The position numbers were made by a program, and so were the translations under genes. Source: Myxococcales bacterium (GTDB lineage Bacteria; Myxococcota_A; Polyangia; Fen-1088). Taken from it: DNA of 64,000 bases. The stretch covers positions 1,676,057 to 1,740,056 of the forward strand of contig JAGTJU010000001.1 in the NCBI GenBank assembly GCA_022184915.1, written 5' to 3'. How positions within the stretch are numbered: the stretch's first letter is position 1; every line of letters begins with the position of its first letter. Of this stretch, positions 48,966-58,764 are shown piece by piece. Under the pieces are notes generated by a model. It worked only from the letters and a program-made list of their open reading frames with translations, was not told the origin of the DNA and ran no database searches.

Positions 48966-49697
48966 ATCGCGCAGCCGGGCTTCGGCCTGAGGCGCGAAGA
49001 CGCTCTGCGGATGGTTTGCCAGGAACATCCGCAACGCGGTGGCCTCCGCCCCTTTGTTCCTGAGCTTCCGGTACGCCTGCGCAAGCCCCCAGCGCGCCTC
49101 CTCGGTCAAGGGGCCCCGCGGCTGACGCGCAAGCGCCTGGCGGAAGAGCGCGGTGGCGCGGCGGGCATCGCCCAACTTGTCGAGGTAGAGCGCTCCCGAC
49201 GCCACCAAGGCCGCGTACGCCTCGGGCGCGCGCGGTCCGGCAGCGATGGCCTTGCCGTAGGTCCGGGCCGCCAGCTTCCAGTGCCCCTGGCTGCGCAAGT
49301 GGTTGGCGCGGGCCAGCAGATCGGCCGTCGTGGAAGCGCGTCGCTCGCGTACCGGCTCTTCTGGGCCCGAAGCGGGCGACTCGGGCGGGGGCGGTTGCTC
49401 GGGTACGGTGACGTGCGAGCTCACGAAGCGCGGGGGCGAGGCGGGAGGCGCGGCGGAAGGGCGAAGCAGCAAGGCGGCCGAGACCCCCGAGACCCCAAGG
49501 AACAGCACCAGCCCTGCGGCCATCTGCCACAGCCTGAATCCCGAAGCCTTCCTGCGGGCTTCATGAGCCCGTAGCGTGCTTGCGACCAGGGCCTTCGTTG
49601 CTTGCGCCGAGATCCGCGGCGCCGGGCCTGCACCATCGTCCAGCTCGGGAAGCAGACGGGGCGCGGGGGTATCCGTTGGCTCGAAAAGATGAGTCAC
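48960..49697 (-). CDS. TPR-containing single-pass membrane protein coupled to ECF sigma
   Basis: 245 residues from a GTG at 49697 that overlaps the sigma-factor stop (GTGA). A cytoplasmic N-terminus of about 55 residues precedes one membrane helix (LWQMAAGLVLFLGVSGVSAA). A Pro-rich stretch follows, then TPR-like helices (ADLLARANHLRSQGHWKLAA, YAALVASGALYLDKLGDARR, LTEEARWGLAQAYRKLRNKG). Coupling to an ECF sigma factor and this topology fit an anti-sigma/regulator role, with the TPR part sensing an envelope partner. The N-terminus has no recognisable zinc anti-sigma motif. The 3' end overlaps the convergent S26 peptidase gene by 6 bases. Confidence 0.75.
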   Translation of the reverse strand: MTHLFEPTDTPAPRLLPELDDGAGPAPRISAQATKALVASTLRAHEARRKASGFRLWQMAAGLVLFLGVSGVSAALLLRPSAAPPASPPRFVSSHVTVPEQPPPPESPASGPEEPVRERRASTTADLLARANHLRSQGHWKLAARTYGKAIAAGPRAPEAYAALVASGALYLDKLGDARRATALFRQALARQPRGPLTEEARWGLAQAYRKLRNKGAEATALRMFLANHPQSVFAPQAEARLRDL

Positions 49698-50332
49698 GGG
49701 GTCTCCTCGGTGCGCGACGCCTCGCCCGGGGCAAGGTTGTGCGCGCGCAGGTTTTGGCGGGCGAGGCGCAAGCGGCTGCGCACCGTTTCGGCGGGGATCT
49801 TGAGCTGGGCCGCCATCTCGGGAACGGTGAGGTCGAGCACGTGGTGCAAAACCAAAACGTGGCGCTGCTCGGGTGAGAGGCGGTCGAGCGCGGCCACGGC
49901 CTGGCGGCGGCTCAAGTACTCGTCCGGGTGGGGATTGCTTGCGACGAGCTCGGCCCCGTCGAAAGGCTCTGTGCCTTGCACGCGGGAAGGCTCTTTCCGG
50001 AGGCGTTTCAGGTTGCGGAACACGGCGCGCACGGCGACACGGTCGACCCAGCCCTCGAAGCTGCCTTCGCCCCGGTAACTGGCAAGGCCGTCGAGGACCA
50101 CCAGCAAAGCTTCCTGTGTGAGGTCGTCGACATCGGAGTCTCGCCATACCAAATACCGCACCAGGTTGCGCACCCGGGGCACGAGTTTGGTCAGCAACGC
50201 CTCGAGGGCGGCCGCCTCCCCGGCCACGGCCCGCGGCAGGAGGGATTCGAGGGTGGTGCTCACGACGTTCCGCTGCCTATCCCGCCCCCACAGGGCGGGC
50301 ACAAGTTGCAGGGCGTGAGTGAGGGGCAGCAT
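49694..50332 (-). CDS. ECF-type RNA polymerase sigma factor
   Basis: 212 residues from the ATG at 50332; a GTG at 50263 would fit the usual ECF N-terminus better and gives 189 residues. Region 2 spans LVRYLVWRDSDVDDLTQEAL and GEGSFEGWVDRVAVRAVFR; region 4 spans LDRLSPEQRHVLVLHHVLD and TVPEMAAQLKIPAETVRSRL. It directs RNA polymerase to a stress or envelope regulon and is coupled to a membrane protein that probably controls it. Target promoters cannot be named from this window. Confidence 0.9.
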   Translation of the reverse strand: MLPLTHALQLVPALWGRDRQRNVVSTTLESLLPRAVAGEAAALEALLTKLVPRVRNLVRYLVWRDSDVDDLTQEALLVVLDGLASYRGEGSFEGWVDRVAVRAVFRNLKRLRKEPSRVQGTEPFDGAELVASNPHPDEYLSRRQAVAALDRLSPEQRHVLVLHHVLDLTVPEMAAQLKIPAETVRSRLRLARQNLRAHNLAPGEASRTEETP

Positions 50333-50372
50333 CCGGTTTCGTCATGAAGAGACCGTCGGACGGCAAACCGGG

Positions 50373-51494
50373 TCAACGCCCCTCGGGAAAAACCATCTCG
50401 ACCCCGATCGCCACGGACGGCTGAACCCGAGACAGCTCCCAGATCGCCCGAAAGGTCGTGCCCGAACGCAAGCCGACGAAGAATGCGTCTTGGACGAAGT
50501 CAACGCTCCCGGCAGCCCAGCCGTAGAGCCAGCGCGACGCGACCTGGTAGCGCACCCGCGTGCCCAAACCGGCGAAAAGATGGGAGTAACTGGGCGATTC
50601 TCCCTGGCGTGGGCCCGATAGGGCCTCGACCCGGCTCAAAAGCCAACCCAGGCGCGCTTCCAGGGACAGCGCAAGGGGGCCCCGCACGAAGGGCTCGTAG
50701 CCACCGAAGGCTCCCAGCTGCCGGCTGCCTATGGCGCCCCGCGCCTCGGGCAGACGGATCGAGACCTCTTTCCGTTCGATCCACGACCCGCCGACCACCA
50801 GGCGCCCCCGGCGGCCGCCGAGGCGCAGCTCCAGGCCATGGCTGGGCTCCGTGGGCAGGCCATCCCATAGGCCCTGCCAGCCCAGGCTGGCACTCACCTG
50901 CCACGGCGGGGCGGCAGGGGGCGGAAGCGGGGGCGGGGGGGCGGGCGGAGGCTCCGGCGGAGGCGCAGGGGCCGGCGGCGGGGGCGGTGGAAGGGGTTCG
51001 CCGATGGGTGTGCCCCGCAGAGCCGCCACGATTGCGCTGCGCGCAATGAGCGAGCCCGCCTCCAGCTCGGCGGTGCCGGGAGGAGCCGTGGCCTTGGCGC
51101 TCTTCACCACCTCTCGTTCCAGGAGGCGCCCAGGCGCGGGCTCCCGGAGCAGCGCCAGGAGCGCGCCCTCCCGCCACCACACCACCACCTGGGCTTCGTG
51201 CTGGATGGCCAAACCTTCGGCAGCCGCCACCGCGTCGTCACGTGAGCGGGCAGGCGTCGTCTCGGTGAGCTCGTCCTCCACGAGCCTCAGCCGCAGGTCG
51301 CTGGTTTGTCCCTTGAGCCGTGCCCTGAAGCCCTCACAAGGCGCAGCTGCGGTGCACAGAAACAGCACCCGCAGCTTGGGCGGGCTCTCGGCGGCCGCCG
51401 TTCCCTCCGTGTTGGCGACCCCGAGCCCCCAAGACAGGGTGGCGGCGACGAGGGCTTGGGCCCGTCCACGCCAGGTTGAGGTCTTCCGCAGCAC
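50373..51494 (-). CDS. Exported protein with Pro-rich linker and outer-membrane beta-barrel-like C-terminus
   Basis: 373 residues from a GTG at 51494. An N-terminal signal (ALVAATLSWGLGVANTEG) is followed by a globular region (LRVLFLCTAAAPCEGFRARL, AAEGLAIQHEAQVVVWWREG). A polyproline hinge covers residues about 168-200. The C-terminal ~175 residues alternate amphipathic strands (VSASLGWQGLWDG, GRLVVGGSWIERKEVSIRLP, ALSLEARLGWLLSRVEAL, SVAIGVEMVF), as in outer-membrane barrels. It sits upstream of the ECF gene on the same strand and may belong to its envelope system. No family is recognised. Confidence 0.65.
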   Translation of the reverse strand: MLRKTSTWRGRAQALVAATLSWGLGVANTEGTAAAESPPKLRVLFLCTAAAPCEGFRARLKGQTSDLRLRLVEDELTETTPARSRDDAVAAAEGLAIQHEAQVVVWWREGALLALLREPAPGRLLEREVVKSAKATAPPGTAELEAGSLIARSAIVAALRGTPIGEPLPPPPPPAPAPPPEPPPAPPPPLPPPAAPPWQVSASLGWQGLWDGLPTEPSHGLELRLGGRRGRLVVGGSWIERKEVSIRLPEARGAIGSRQLGAFGGYEPFVRGPLALSLEARLGWLLSRVEALSGPRQGESPSYSHLFAGLGTRVRYQVASRWLYGWAAGSVDFVQDAFFVGLRSGTTFRAIWELSRVQPSVAIGVEMVFPEGR

Positions 51495-51503
51495 GAGCCG
51501 TCA

Positions 51504-52250
51504 TTATAAGCGCGTCGCCTCCTGGTCCGCGACCTGCTCGCGTGTCCCACCTGCGGCGTTCATCTCCAGCCCTCGCAGTTCGAGCTGCTCACCCGCGCGG
51601 GTCTCGACCGGCACCTTGAGCAGAATCTGGTCCCCCGCTTCGATCCACAGCTCGTGCGCGCCCGAAGGCAAGCGCGCGAGAGAAAACGTTTGCTGGCCGG
51701 CCTGGACCACCACGCGGGCCAGGCAGAACGGGGTGTCCTGCATGGGGTCTAGCGGGCGGCAGATCGAGGCCAGAAGCTCCGAGGGCGCCGGACCGCGCAA
51801 GCTTGCCAGGATGCTGGCCTCTCGAGGCAAGACCAGCTCCACGTCGCTTTGGCCGGGCTCGAGCAGGACATGGCGATCCGCGTGGCCTGGGGCCACGGCG
51901 TACACCTGAATCCAGCCCGATGGCACGCCGTGCATGCGGAACTGCCCGGCGGCATCCGTGCGTGCCGTCTCCGCGGCCGGTGCCGTGCTGCCCACGAGGG
52001 CACCCGCCACGGGCAAGCCCTCGTCCGACACTACGCGGCCCCTGAGGGAGCGCAGAGGCGCCCCATCGGCGCCCCGTGTGGGGGGCGAGGGGGGCTGGGT
52101 CACGGGCGTGGGGGCTTCCTCGTGCGCGCCCGACGTTTCGACGGCGGGCGCCACCTTCGGGGGAGGCGCGGGAAGGAGCCGCCACGCAAGGAGCACCAGA
52201 GCCGCCGTGGCGAGCGTCGCGCCGGCCACGCGGCGCTTGACGTTCTTCAT
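51504..52250 (-). CDS. Membrane-anchored protein with carboxypeptidase-regulatory-like (Ig) domain
   Basis: 248 residues from an ATG at 52250 that overlaps the CAP-protein stop (ATGA). An N-terminal anchor (GATLATAALVLLAWRLLPAP) and a Pro-rich linker precede a transthyretin-like CarboxypepD_reg domain at about 70-150 (LRGRVVSDEGLPVAGALVGS, TDAAGQFRMHGVPSGWIQVY). A second beta-rich part (SILASLRGPAPSEL, TFSLARLPSGAHELWIEAGD) follows. Such domains act as structural Ig-like modules in envelope proteins. Only 9 bp separate it from the next gene, so the group is one operon. Confidence 0.7.
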   Translation of the reverse strand: MKNVKRRVAGATLATAALVLLAWRLLPAPPPKVAPAVETSGAHEEAPTPVTQPPSPPTRGADGAPLRSLRGRVVSDEGLPVAGALVGSTAPAAETARTDAAGQFRMHGVPSGWIQVYAVAPGHADRHVLLEPGQSDVELVLPREASILASLRGPAPSELLASICRPLDPMQDTPFCLARVVVQAGQQTFSLARLPSGAHELWIEAGDQILLKVPVETRAGEQLELRGLEMNAAGGTREQVADQEATRL

Positions 52251-53266
52251 CGGCCGAAGATCTGGCCCCAGCGCCACTGGGAAAGACCGATGCCCACGCG
52301 CTTGTAGCTCGTGTTCAGCATGTTCATGTTGTGGCCGGAGCTATTCTTCCAGCCGGTCGTCACCTGGGCGGCCGTGCGCTGGTTGTAGGCGATGTTCTCT
52401 CCGAACGCCGATGCGCCGCAGGCCTGCGCCCGATCCGTGAACTTCGACACCGAGCTTTCGGGGGCGCCGTGATCGAAGAACGAGTGTTGCGCCATGTGCT
52501 GGCAGTGCCCTTGGATCGCTTGCTCGAGTTTCGTGTCGTAGGCCAGGGCCGAGCGGCCGTTCGCCATGCGGTGGGCGTTGAGCAGAGCAAACGCCTCGTC
52601 GATCATCGTTTTGTCCGTGGCGTTGGGCGTGCAACACACCGGAATCACGCCGCCTGGCTCGTTCCCGGTGGCATTGGGCTTGGTGACTGAACAGGCGGCG
52701 GTCTGCGCGGGAGGGCTTCCTCCCGTGCCGCCCATGGGTGGGGGCATCGAGGTGCCCCCGCTTCCGCCTGAAGCGCTTCCCCCGCGGCCTCCCGCGCCGG
52801 GGCCCCCGCTTCCGCCCTTGCCCGTGGCGCCGCCGGCGCCGGGGGGGCCTCCCGGAGCGCCCCCCTTACTGGATCCTCCCATGCCCGCGGTGCCGCCGGG
52901 GTTGGGACTTCCGCCTGTGCCCCCGCTGCCCTGGCCTCCGGTCGAAGGCCCCGGGTTGTCGACGCTGCCTGCCTGGCCTCCCTGGCTCCCCGAGCCGCCT
53001 CGTCCTCCGCTCCCGGGCGCGGGGGGCGCGTTGCCCCCTTGTCCGCTCCCGCCCATCCCGCCCATCCCGCCCATCCCGCCTGGCTCGTCGCTCGAGGCCT
53101 CACCGCCGTCATCCCCATCGGAGCAGCCAAGCGCGGGCACGGCGGCTGCGAGAAACAGGGGCAGAACGCCGCGCGCGAAAGCACGCAGCGGGCGGGCACG
53201 TAGGCTGGAAAAGAAGGCGCTGGGCCTGCCACAGCGCCGGTGAACAGCTTCGAGCCGAGGGGTCAT
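52247..53266 (-). CDS. Lipoprotein with Gly-rich linker and CAP (SCP/PR-1) domain
   Basis: 339 residues. The signal peptide ends in the lipobox VPALGC near residue 48. A striking Gly/Ser-rich linker (residues about 60-190, with repeated GMGG and GGxGG units) follows. The C-terminal CAP domain (residues about 215-339) has ALLNAHRMANGRSALAYD, HCQHMAQHSFFDHGAPE, FGENIAYNQRTAAQVTTGW and NMLNTSYKRVGIG, containing the paired His/Glu residues of the CAP cavity. CAP proteins bind lipids or act extracellularly; the bacterial function is unclear. It is first in a coupled pair with the CarboxypepD-like gene. Confidence 0.85.
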   Translation of the reverse strand: MTPRLEAVHRRCGRPSAFFSSLRARPLRAFARGVLPLFLAAAVPALGCSDGDDGGEASSDEPGGMGGMGGMGGSGQGGNAPPAPGSGGRGGSGSQGGQAGSVDNPGPSTGGQGSGGTGGSPNPGGTAGMGGSSKGGAPGGPPGAGGATGKGGSGGPGAGGRGGSASGGSGGTSMPPPMGGTGGSPPAQTAACSVTKPNATGNEPGGVIPVCCTPNATDKTMIDEAFALLNAHRMANGRSALAYDTKLEQAIQGHCQHMAQHSFFDHGAPESSVSKFTDRAQACGASAFGENIAYNQRTAAQVTTGWKNSSGHNMNMLNTSYKRVGIGLSQWRWGQIFGR

Positions 53267-53340
53267 GGGAGGACGGAGGCCGCGCTCGCGCCTGCCGGGT
53301 CACGAGGAAAGTGAGGGGCCGCACGGTCGCCTGACATTCG

Positions 53341-54993
53341 TCAGGGTATGCCAAGCAGCAGCAGTTGTGCGATGAGGATCTTGCCGATCATCGCCACGGG
53401 ATAGACCACGGCGTAGGCCACGTAGGTGGCGTCGGAGCGCCCCGACAATTCGTACGCCGCTGCCAACGTGGCGGGCTGGGTCTGCAGGCCACTGCAGGTG
53501 CCGAGCGCCCCGGTCAGCGTGCCGCCGGCCAGGCGCGGCAGGACCCTCAGCACGAGCAGGGTGGGGATCAGCGTGACCAGGGCCCCCAGGGCCACCATGC
53601 CCAGCCCCTCGCGCCCGGGCAGCTGCCGCAGTGAGGTGCCCGCGCTCACCCCCACGCCGGCCAGGAAGAGCAGAAGACCAAAGTCACGAAGGGCCACGGC
53701 GCTCTCGTAGGGCATGGTCCAAACGAAGGGGCCACTGCGGCCGAGGCGCCCGAGCACGAGCGCCACCACCAGCGGGCCTCCCGCGATGCCCAGCGTGATC
53801 GCGCCCGTAGGCGCGGGCAACGGAACGCGCCCGAGCACCAAGCCCAGCACGATGCCCAACGCCAGCGAGACGAAGTCCACCTCGGCGAGCGACTTCTCCG
53901 AATCGCCGAAGTAGGCACCGAGCGCCTTGAGCTGGCTCCGCGGCGCGACGACCCGCAAGCGGTCCCCGATCTCGAGGCGCATGTCTGCCGAGGGCAGAAT
54001 GTCGAGGTCGGCGCGCCGCAGCCGGGTGATCTGGGCGTTGAAGCGGCGCTCGAGCTCGAGTTCGCGCACCGTCCGTCCTGCGAGCTCGCGGCGCGAGACC
54101 AGGATGCGGCGCATGTCCACGTCATCGCGCAGGCCCTCGAGCCGGCGGGCGCTGAGTTCACCGAAGCGGATCTGGGCCGCTGCGACCGCGGCTGCAGGGC
54201 CCACCACCGTGATGACATCGCCCAGCGTCAGCACGCTGAAGCGCGTGGGCACGCGCGTCTGCCCTTCGTGGCTGAGGCGCGAGATCATCACCCCCATCTC
54301 GTCGCGCACCCGCAGCTCTCCGATGGAGCGCCCCACGACGGCGGGGTTCGTGATGCGGAAGTTCGCCGTGACGAGCGCCGTGGGCGCATCGTCGCCCCGG
54401 TCTGCCGCCTCGGCCCGCAGCCGGTCCGCCTGCCGGCGGGCCGCGAGCCGAAACAAGAGCAGCGGACCCAGCACACCCAGCGGGTAGGTCAGCGAATACC
54501 CCACGGCGGGCTGGGTTGCGAAGGGTGTGCCCTGCAGGGTCTCCGTGGCGGCCGCCAGGGCGGGCGTGTTGGTGAGCGCGCCCGTGAAGATGCCCACCAT
54601 GTACCCGGGCGCAATCCCCAGTCCCCGGGCGCCGAAAAAGGCCAAAGCCGCGCCCGCCAGCAGGGCCCCCAGCACGAGGGCGCTCGCCCGCTGGCCGCCC
54701 TGGCGCCAGGCGCGGAAGAACCCGGGACCGCTCGAAAGACCCACCAGGTAGACGAAGAGCACGAGCCCGATGTCGCGCAGGGTCGGCGCCAGGCGGAGCG
54801 GCTGTTCCGGCTCTGAAAGCCAAGCCCCGAAGCCGAGTCCCGCAAAGAGCACGCCCGCCACCCCCAGCTTCACACCCCGCACCGAAACGCGCCCCAGCGC
54901 CAAGCCGGCCAGCACCACCCCGAAGAGCAAAAACAGCTCGCTGCTGCGAAACGCTTCGCCGAGCAGGGACCGGATCTGGGGATCGTCGTTCAA
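53341..54993 (-). CDS. AspT/YidE/YbjL-type transporter with two TrkA-C domains
   Basis: 550 residues. N-terminal membrane helices (SSELFLLFGVVLAGLALGRV, TLRDIGLVLFVYLVGLSSGP) form one YidE/YbjL duplication unit with the GALTNTPALAAATETLQG motif. Two cytoplasmic RCK_C/TrkA-C domains follow (residues about 205-370), including ISRLSHEGQTRVPTRFSVLT. The second duplication unit mirrors the first (DFGLLLFLAGVGVSAG, LTGALGTCSGLQTQPATLAA). This is the aspartate:alanine exchanger superfamily of secondary antiporters. The substrate is uncertain: AspT homologs exchange aspartate and alanine, many paralogs are uncharacterised. Confidence 0.88.
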   Translation of the reverse strand: MNDDPQIRSLLGEAFRSSELFLLFGVVLAGLALGRVSVRGVKLGVAGVLFAGLGFGAWLSEPEQPLRLAPTLRDIGLVLFVYLVGLSSGPGFFRAWRQGGQRASALVLGALLAGAALAFFGARGLGIAPGYMVGIFTGALTNTPALAAATETLQGTPFATQPAVGYSLTYPLGVLGPLLLFRLAARRQADRLRAEAADRGDDAPTALVTANFRITNPAVVGRSIGELRVRDEMGVMISRLSHEGQTRVPTRFSVLTLGDVITVVGPAAAVAAAQIRFGELSARRLEGLRDDVDMRRILVSRRELAGRTVRELELERRFNAQITRLRRADLDILPSADMRLEIGDRLRVVAPRSQLKALGAYFGDSEKSLAEVDFVSLALGIVLGLVLGRVPLPAPTGAITLGIAGGPLVVALVLGRLGRSGPFVWTMPYESAVALRDFGLLLFLAGVGVSAGTSLRQLPGREGLGMVALGALVTLIPTLLVLRVLPRLAGGTLTGALGTCSGLQTQPATLAAAYELSGRSDATYVAYAVVYPVAMIGKILIAQLLLLGIP

Positions 54994-55095
54994 GCTTGTG
55001 CCGGGAGCATAGCGAGGGCCTCGTTTCGGCGCGGCGAATTCTCGAGCGCTTTGCGCACGCGAATTCGTATCGGGCGGGTTTCCGAGGCCTGCGGC

Positions 55096-56751
55096 CTAGC
55101 CGAGGGGCCGGGGGCGGGGGGAAAAGGCGGCGGGGCTCACGACGAGACCCGCGCTGCGGAGCTGCTGCGCTCGTGTGACCGCGGCGGCTCCTTCCATCAG
55201 GTTCAGCGCGATCTGCGCCACCTGTCGGTTCTCGGGCGCTTCCAGGAATGATCCTGCCACCCAGGCGTTGAAGGCGCCCATCGCCGGTCCGCACCAGATC
55301 TGGTAATCGGCGCGGCGACCAGGCTCGCCCGTGATGGCCCAGCGGCTCGAGAGGCCCAAGTACCAGCGGAACACCAGGGCCATGCGATGCTTGGGGTCCT
55401 TGGCCGCGCGGTCGAGCTCGGCGGGGTTGCGCTGCCGGAAGAACGCCTGGACCTCTTGCCAGACCTCCTCGACCCCGCAGCCCAAGACCTCGCGTTCCAG
55501 CTTGAGCCGAACCTCCTGCGGCAGCGCTTCGAGGCTGTCATGGCTCCGGTAAAGCTCGTAGAGACGCAGGGCCCGCGGCCCGAAGAGGGTGCCGCGACGA
55601 AGCACCTGCACCTTCACCCCCATCTCGAACATATCGGCAGCGGGCGCCATGATGACGTCGGCCAAGCCCGCCTGTGCCAGAAGCGCTTTGCCCTCGGGCG
55701 ACAGCCCCGCCTCGAGGGCGCCTTGGTTCACGGAGCCCGTCACCACGTAGGCCGCGCCCATGCCGAACGCCGCCGCCACGGCCTGTGCCGTGCCCAAGCC
55801 TCCCGCCGCACCCAACCGCAGGGGCTCGGCAAAGCCATGCTTTTGTGTGAGGCGGTCGCGCAACGACGCGATGACAGGGAAAAGCGAGCCCAGGGGCCGG
55901 TTGTCGGTATGCCCGCCCGAGTCGGACTCGACCGTGATGTCGGTCGCCACGGGCACGCTGCGCGCCAGCGCCGCCTCGTCGCGTGTGAGATGGCCCGCGC
56001 GCACCAGCGGCTCGAGCAGCGCCTCGGGGGCAGGGCTCATGAAGGCCTCGGCCACCTCGGGGCGAGAGATCTTCGCGAAGATGTGATGACGCCTCTGTAC
56101 CCGTCCACTGGCGTCCTGGCGCAGACCCGTGGCCGCAAGACGCACCACCGCCGGGGTGAGGCTCATGAACGCGGACGCGCACACGCGCTTGACGCCGCGC
56201 TGGATGTAAAGTGTCGCCACGGCATTTTCCACGTCAGGCTCGGCGGGGCTGTGGATGAGGTTGGTGCCCCAGGGCAGGTCGTCCCCCAATGTGGCCTGAA
56301 GCTCCGTGATCGCCGCCTCGACCCGCGCGGGCGACAGCCCCGCCGCCCCAAAGAATCCCAGCATGCCGGCTCGGGCCATGGCCATCACCAGGGCGGGCGT
56401 CGCGATGCCGTTGGCCATCTCGCCCGCCACGTATGCGAAGCGCACGCCATGCGCCTCGCAGAAGGCGCGTTCACCCAGCCACTCCGGGTAGACCGCAGGC
56501 AAACGTCCCAGCACGGGATAGCGGGCGCCTGCCGCCTCGGCACGGCTCTCCCCCCCAAACGCCAGCCCCAGGGGGCCCGCGGCCCCGTCGCGCACGACGA
56601 ACGCCGGCTCCCGAAAGCGCAACGACGCCGCGGCCAGGGCTTCGGGCGAGAAAGAGGGGAGTTCGGAGCCGGGCACGAAGCCGGCAACGGGGCTCAGGGG
56701 ATCGAACACCGGCGCACGATAGCGCGGCAGACGAAACTCGCCCACCGCCAC
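55096..56751 (-). CDS. pfaD: PfaD, enoyl reductase of PUFA synthase (FMN/TIM barrel)
   Basis: 551 residues. It belongs to the PfaD branch of the nitronate-monooxygenase-like TIM barrels: VRFAYVAGEMANGIATPALV, GMLGFFGAAGLSPARVEAAI, WGTNLIHSPAEPDVENAVAT, TDITVESDSGGHTDNRPLGS and GGLGTAQAVAAAFGMGAAYV (flavin phosphate loop). The C-terminal YQIWCGPAMGAFNAWVAGSF is PfaD-specific and rules out a simple nitronate monooxygenase. It reduces the enoyl intermediates made by PfaA/PfaC. In known PUFA clusters it sits beside pfaA/pfaC; here it is about 15.5 kb upstream on the same strand, after a PNPOx-like gene and with no frameshift. Confidence 0.93.
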   Translation of the reverse strand: MAVGEFRLPRYRAPVFDPLSPVAGFVPGSELPSFSPEALAAASLRFREPAFVVRDGAAGPLGLAFGGESRAEAAGARYPVLGRLPAVYPEWLGERAFCEAHGVRFAYVAGEMANGIATPALVMAMARAGMLGFFGAAGLSPARVEAAITELQATLGDDLPWGTNLIHSPAEPDVENAVATLYIQRGVKRVCASAFMSLTPAVVRLAATGLRQDASGRVQRRHHIFAKISRPEVAEAFMSPAPEALLEPLVRAGHLTRDEAALARSVPVATDITVESDSGGHTDNRPLGSLFPVIASLRDRLTQKHGFAEPLRLGAAGGLGTAQAVAAAFGMGAAYVVTGSVNQGALEAGLSPEGKALLAQAGLADVIMAPAADMFEMGVKVQVLRRGTLFGPRALRLYELYRSHDSLEALPQEVRLKLEREVLGCGVEEVWQEVQAFFRQRNPAELDRAAKDPKHRMALVFRWYLGLSSRWAITGEPGRRADYQIWCGPAMGAFNAWVAGSFLEAPENRQVAQIALNLMEGAAAVTRAQQLRSAGLVVSPAAFSPRPRPLG

Positions 56752-56769
56752 CGCACCGAAACGCTGCGC

Positions 56770-57297
56770 TCAGAGCCGAACGCGCTGGTTCTTCACGTCG
56801 CCACCGGCGGGTTCGCCCGTCGCATAGGCCTTCGCGGCGTCGAAGAGATAACGGAGTCCACGGGCGGCACCCATGTCCCAGTATTCCCCTTCGGTGGGGC
56901 TGACCCGAATGATGCACAACGTGGGGTCGCCCGCGCCCTGCGGAAACCAGGTCTGCCACGCGTCCGACCACAGCCGCTCGACCAGCTTGGGATCACCCAC
57001 CACCTGTGCCAGTCCCGAGAGGGAAGCGAACTTCGTTTTGCTCTGGAAAGTGACCACCACGTGGCTGTCATCTCGCACCTCGCGCGTCTTGCCTGAATCG
57101 ATGCGGGTGGCGAAGTACAGATCGTCGTTGCCGGCCTCGTGCTCCGCCATGCCGCCCGCGGCCAGGGCCATGGGGCGGGCCCGCAGACCAAAACCATCGA
57201 GTTCCGTGACCAACATCGCCGTGTCGAACGAACTCACCACCTCACGCAGCTCTTCCCGCGCGGAGGCTCCCTGATCTTCCCTCTGTATCGTCGTCAT
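56770..57297 (-). CDS. Pyridoxamine-5'-phosphate-oxidase-like flavin/heme-binding protein (general stress type)
   Basis: 175 residues from the ATG at 57297; the frame is open upstream without support. Split-barrel flavin-binding fold: FDTAMLVTELDGFGLRARPM, DLYFATRIDSGKTREVRDD, VVVTFQSKTKFASLSGLAQV and IIRVSPTEGEYWDMG near the end. This matches the general-stress-protein-26 group of PNPOx-like proteins, which bind FMN but usually lack true oxidase activity. It lies 18 bp upstream of pfaD on the same strand and may be co-transcribed with it, possibly as a flavin or redox-stress helper. Confidence 0.85.
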   Translation of the reverse strand: MTTIQREDQGASAREELREVVSSFDTAMLVTELDGFGLRARPMALAAGGMAEHEAGNDDLYFATRIDSGKTREVRDDSHVVVTFQSKTKFASLSGLAQVVGDPKLVERLWSDAWQTWFPQGAGDPTLCIIRVSPTEGEYWDMGAARGLRYLFDAAKAYATGEPAGGDVKNQRVRL

Positions 57298-57392
57298 GCG
57301 CGCGATCGACAGCAAGGCGCGCGCCATCGCGGAAAGCGCGCGCGGCTCCAGGGTACGAGCGGCGCCGTCACGCGGCGGTAACTCAGGTTCAC

Positions 57393-58760
<1,368 letters not shown>

Positions 58761-58764
58761 GGCG

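Noticed and set aside
52700-53080. Tandem GGxGG-coding repeats as a possible CRISPR or minisatellite
   Set aside because: Repeats are imperfect and in frame with a lipoprotein linker; no spacers of uniform length.
55096-56751. Annotation as a nitronate monooxygenase (2-nitropropane dioxygenase)
   Set aside because: The fold is shared, but length and C-terminal region match PfaD, and pfaA/pfaC are in the same window.
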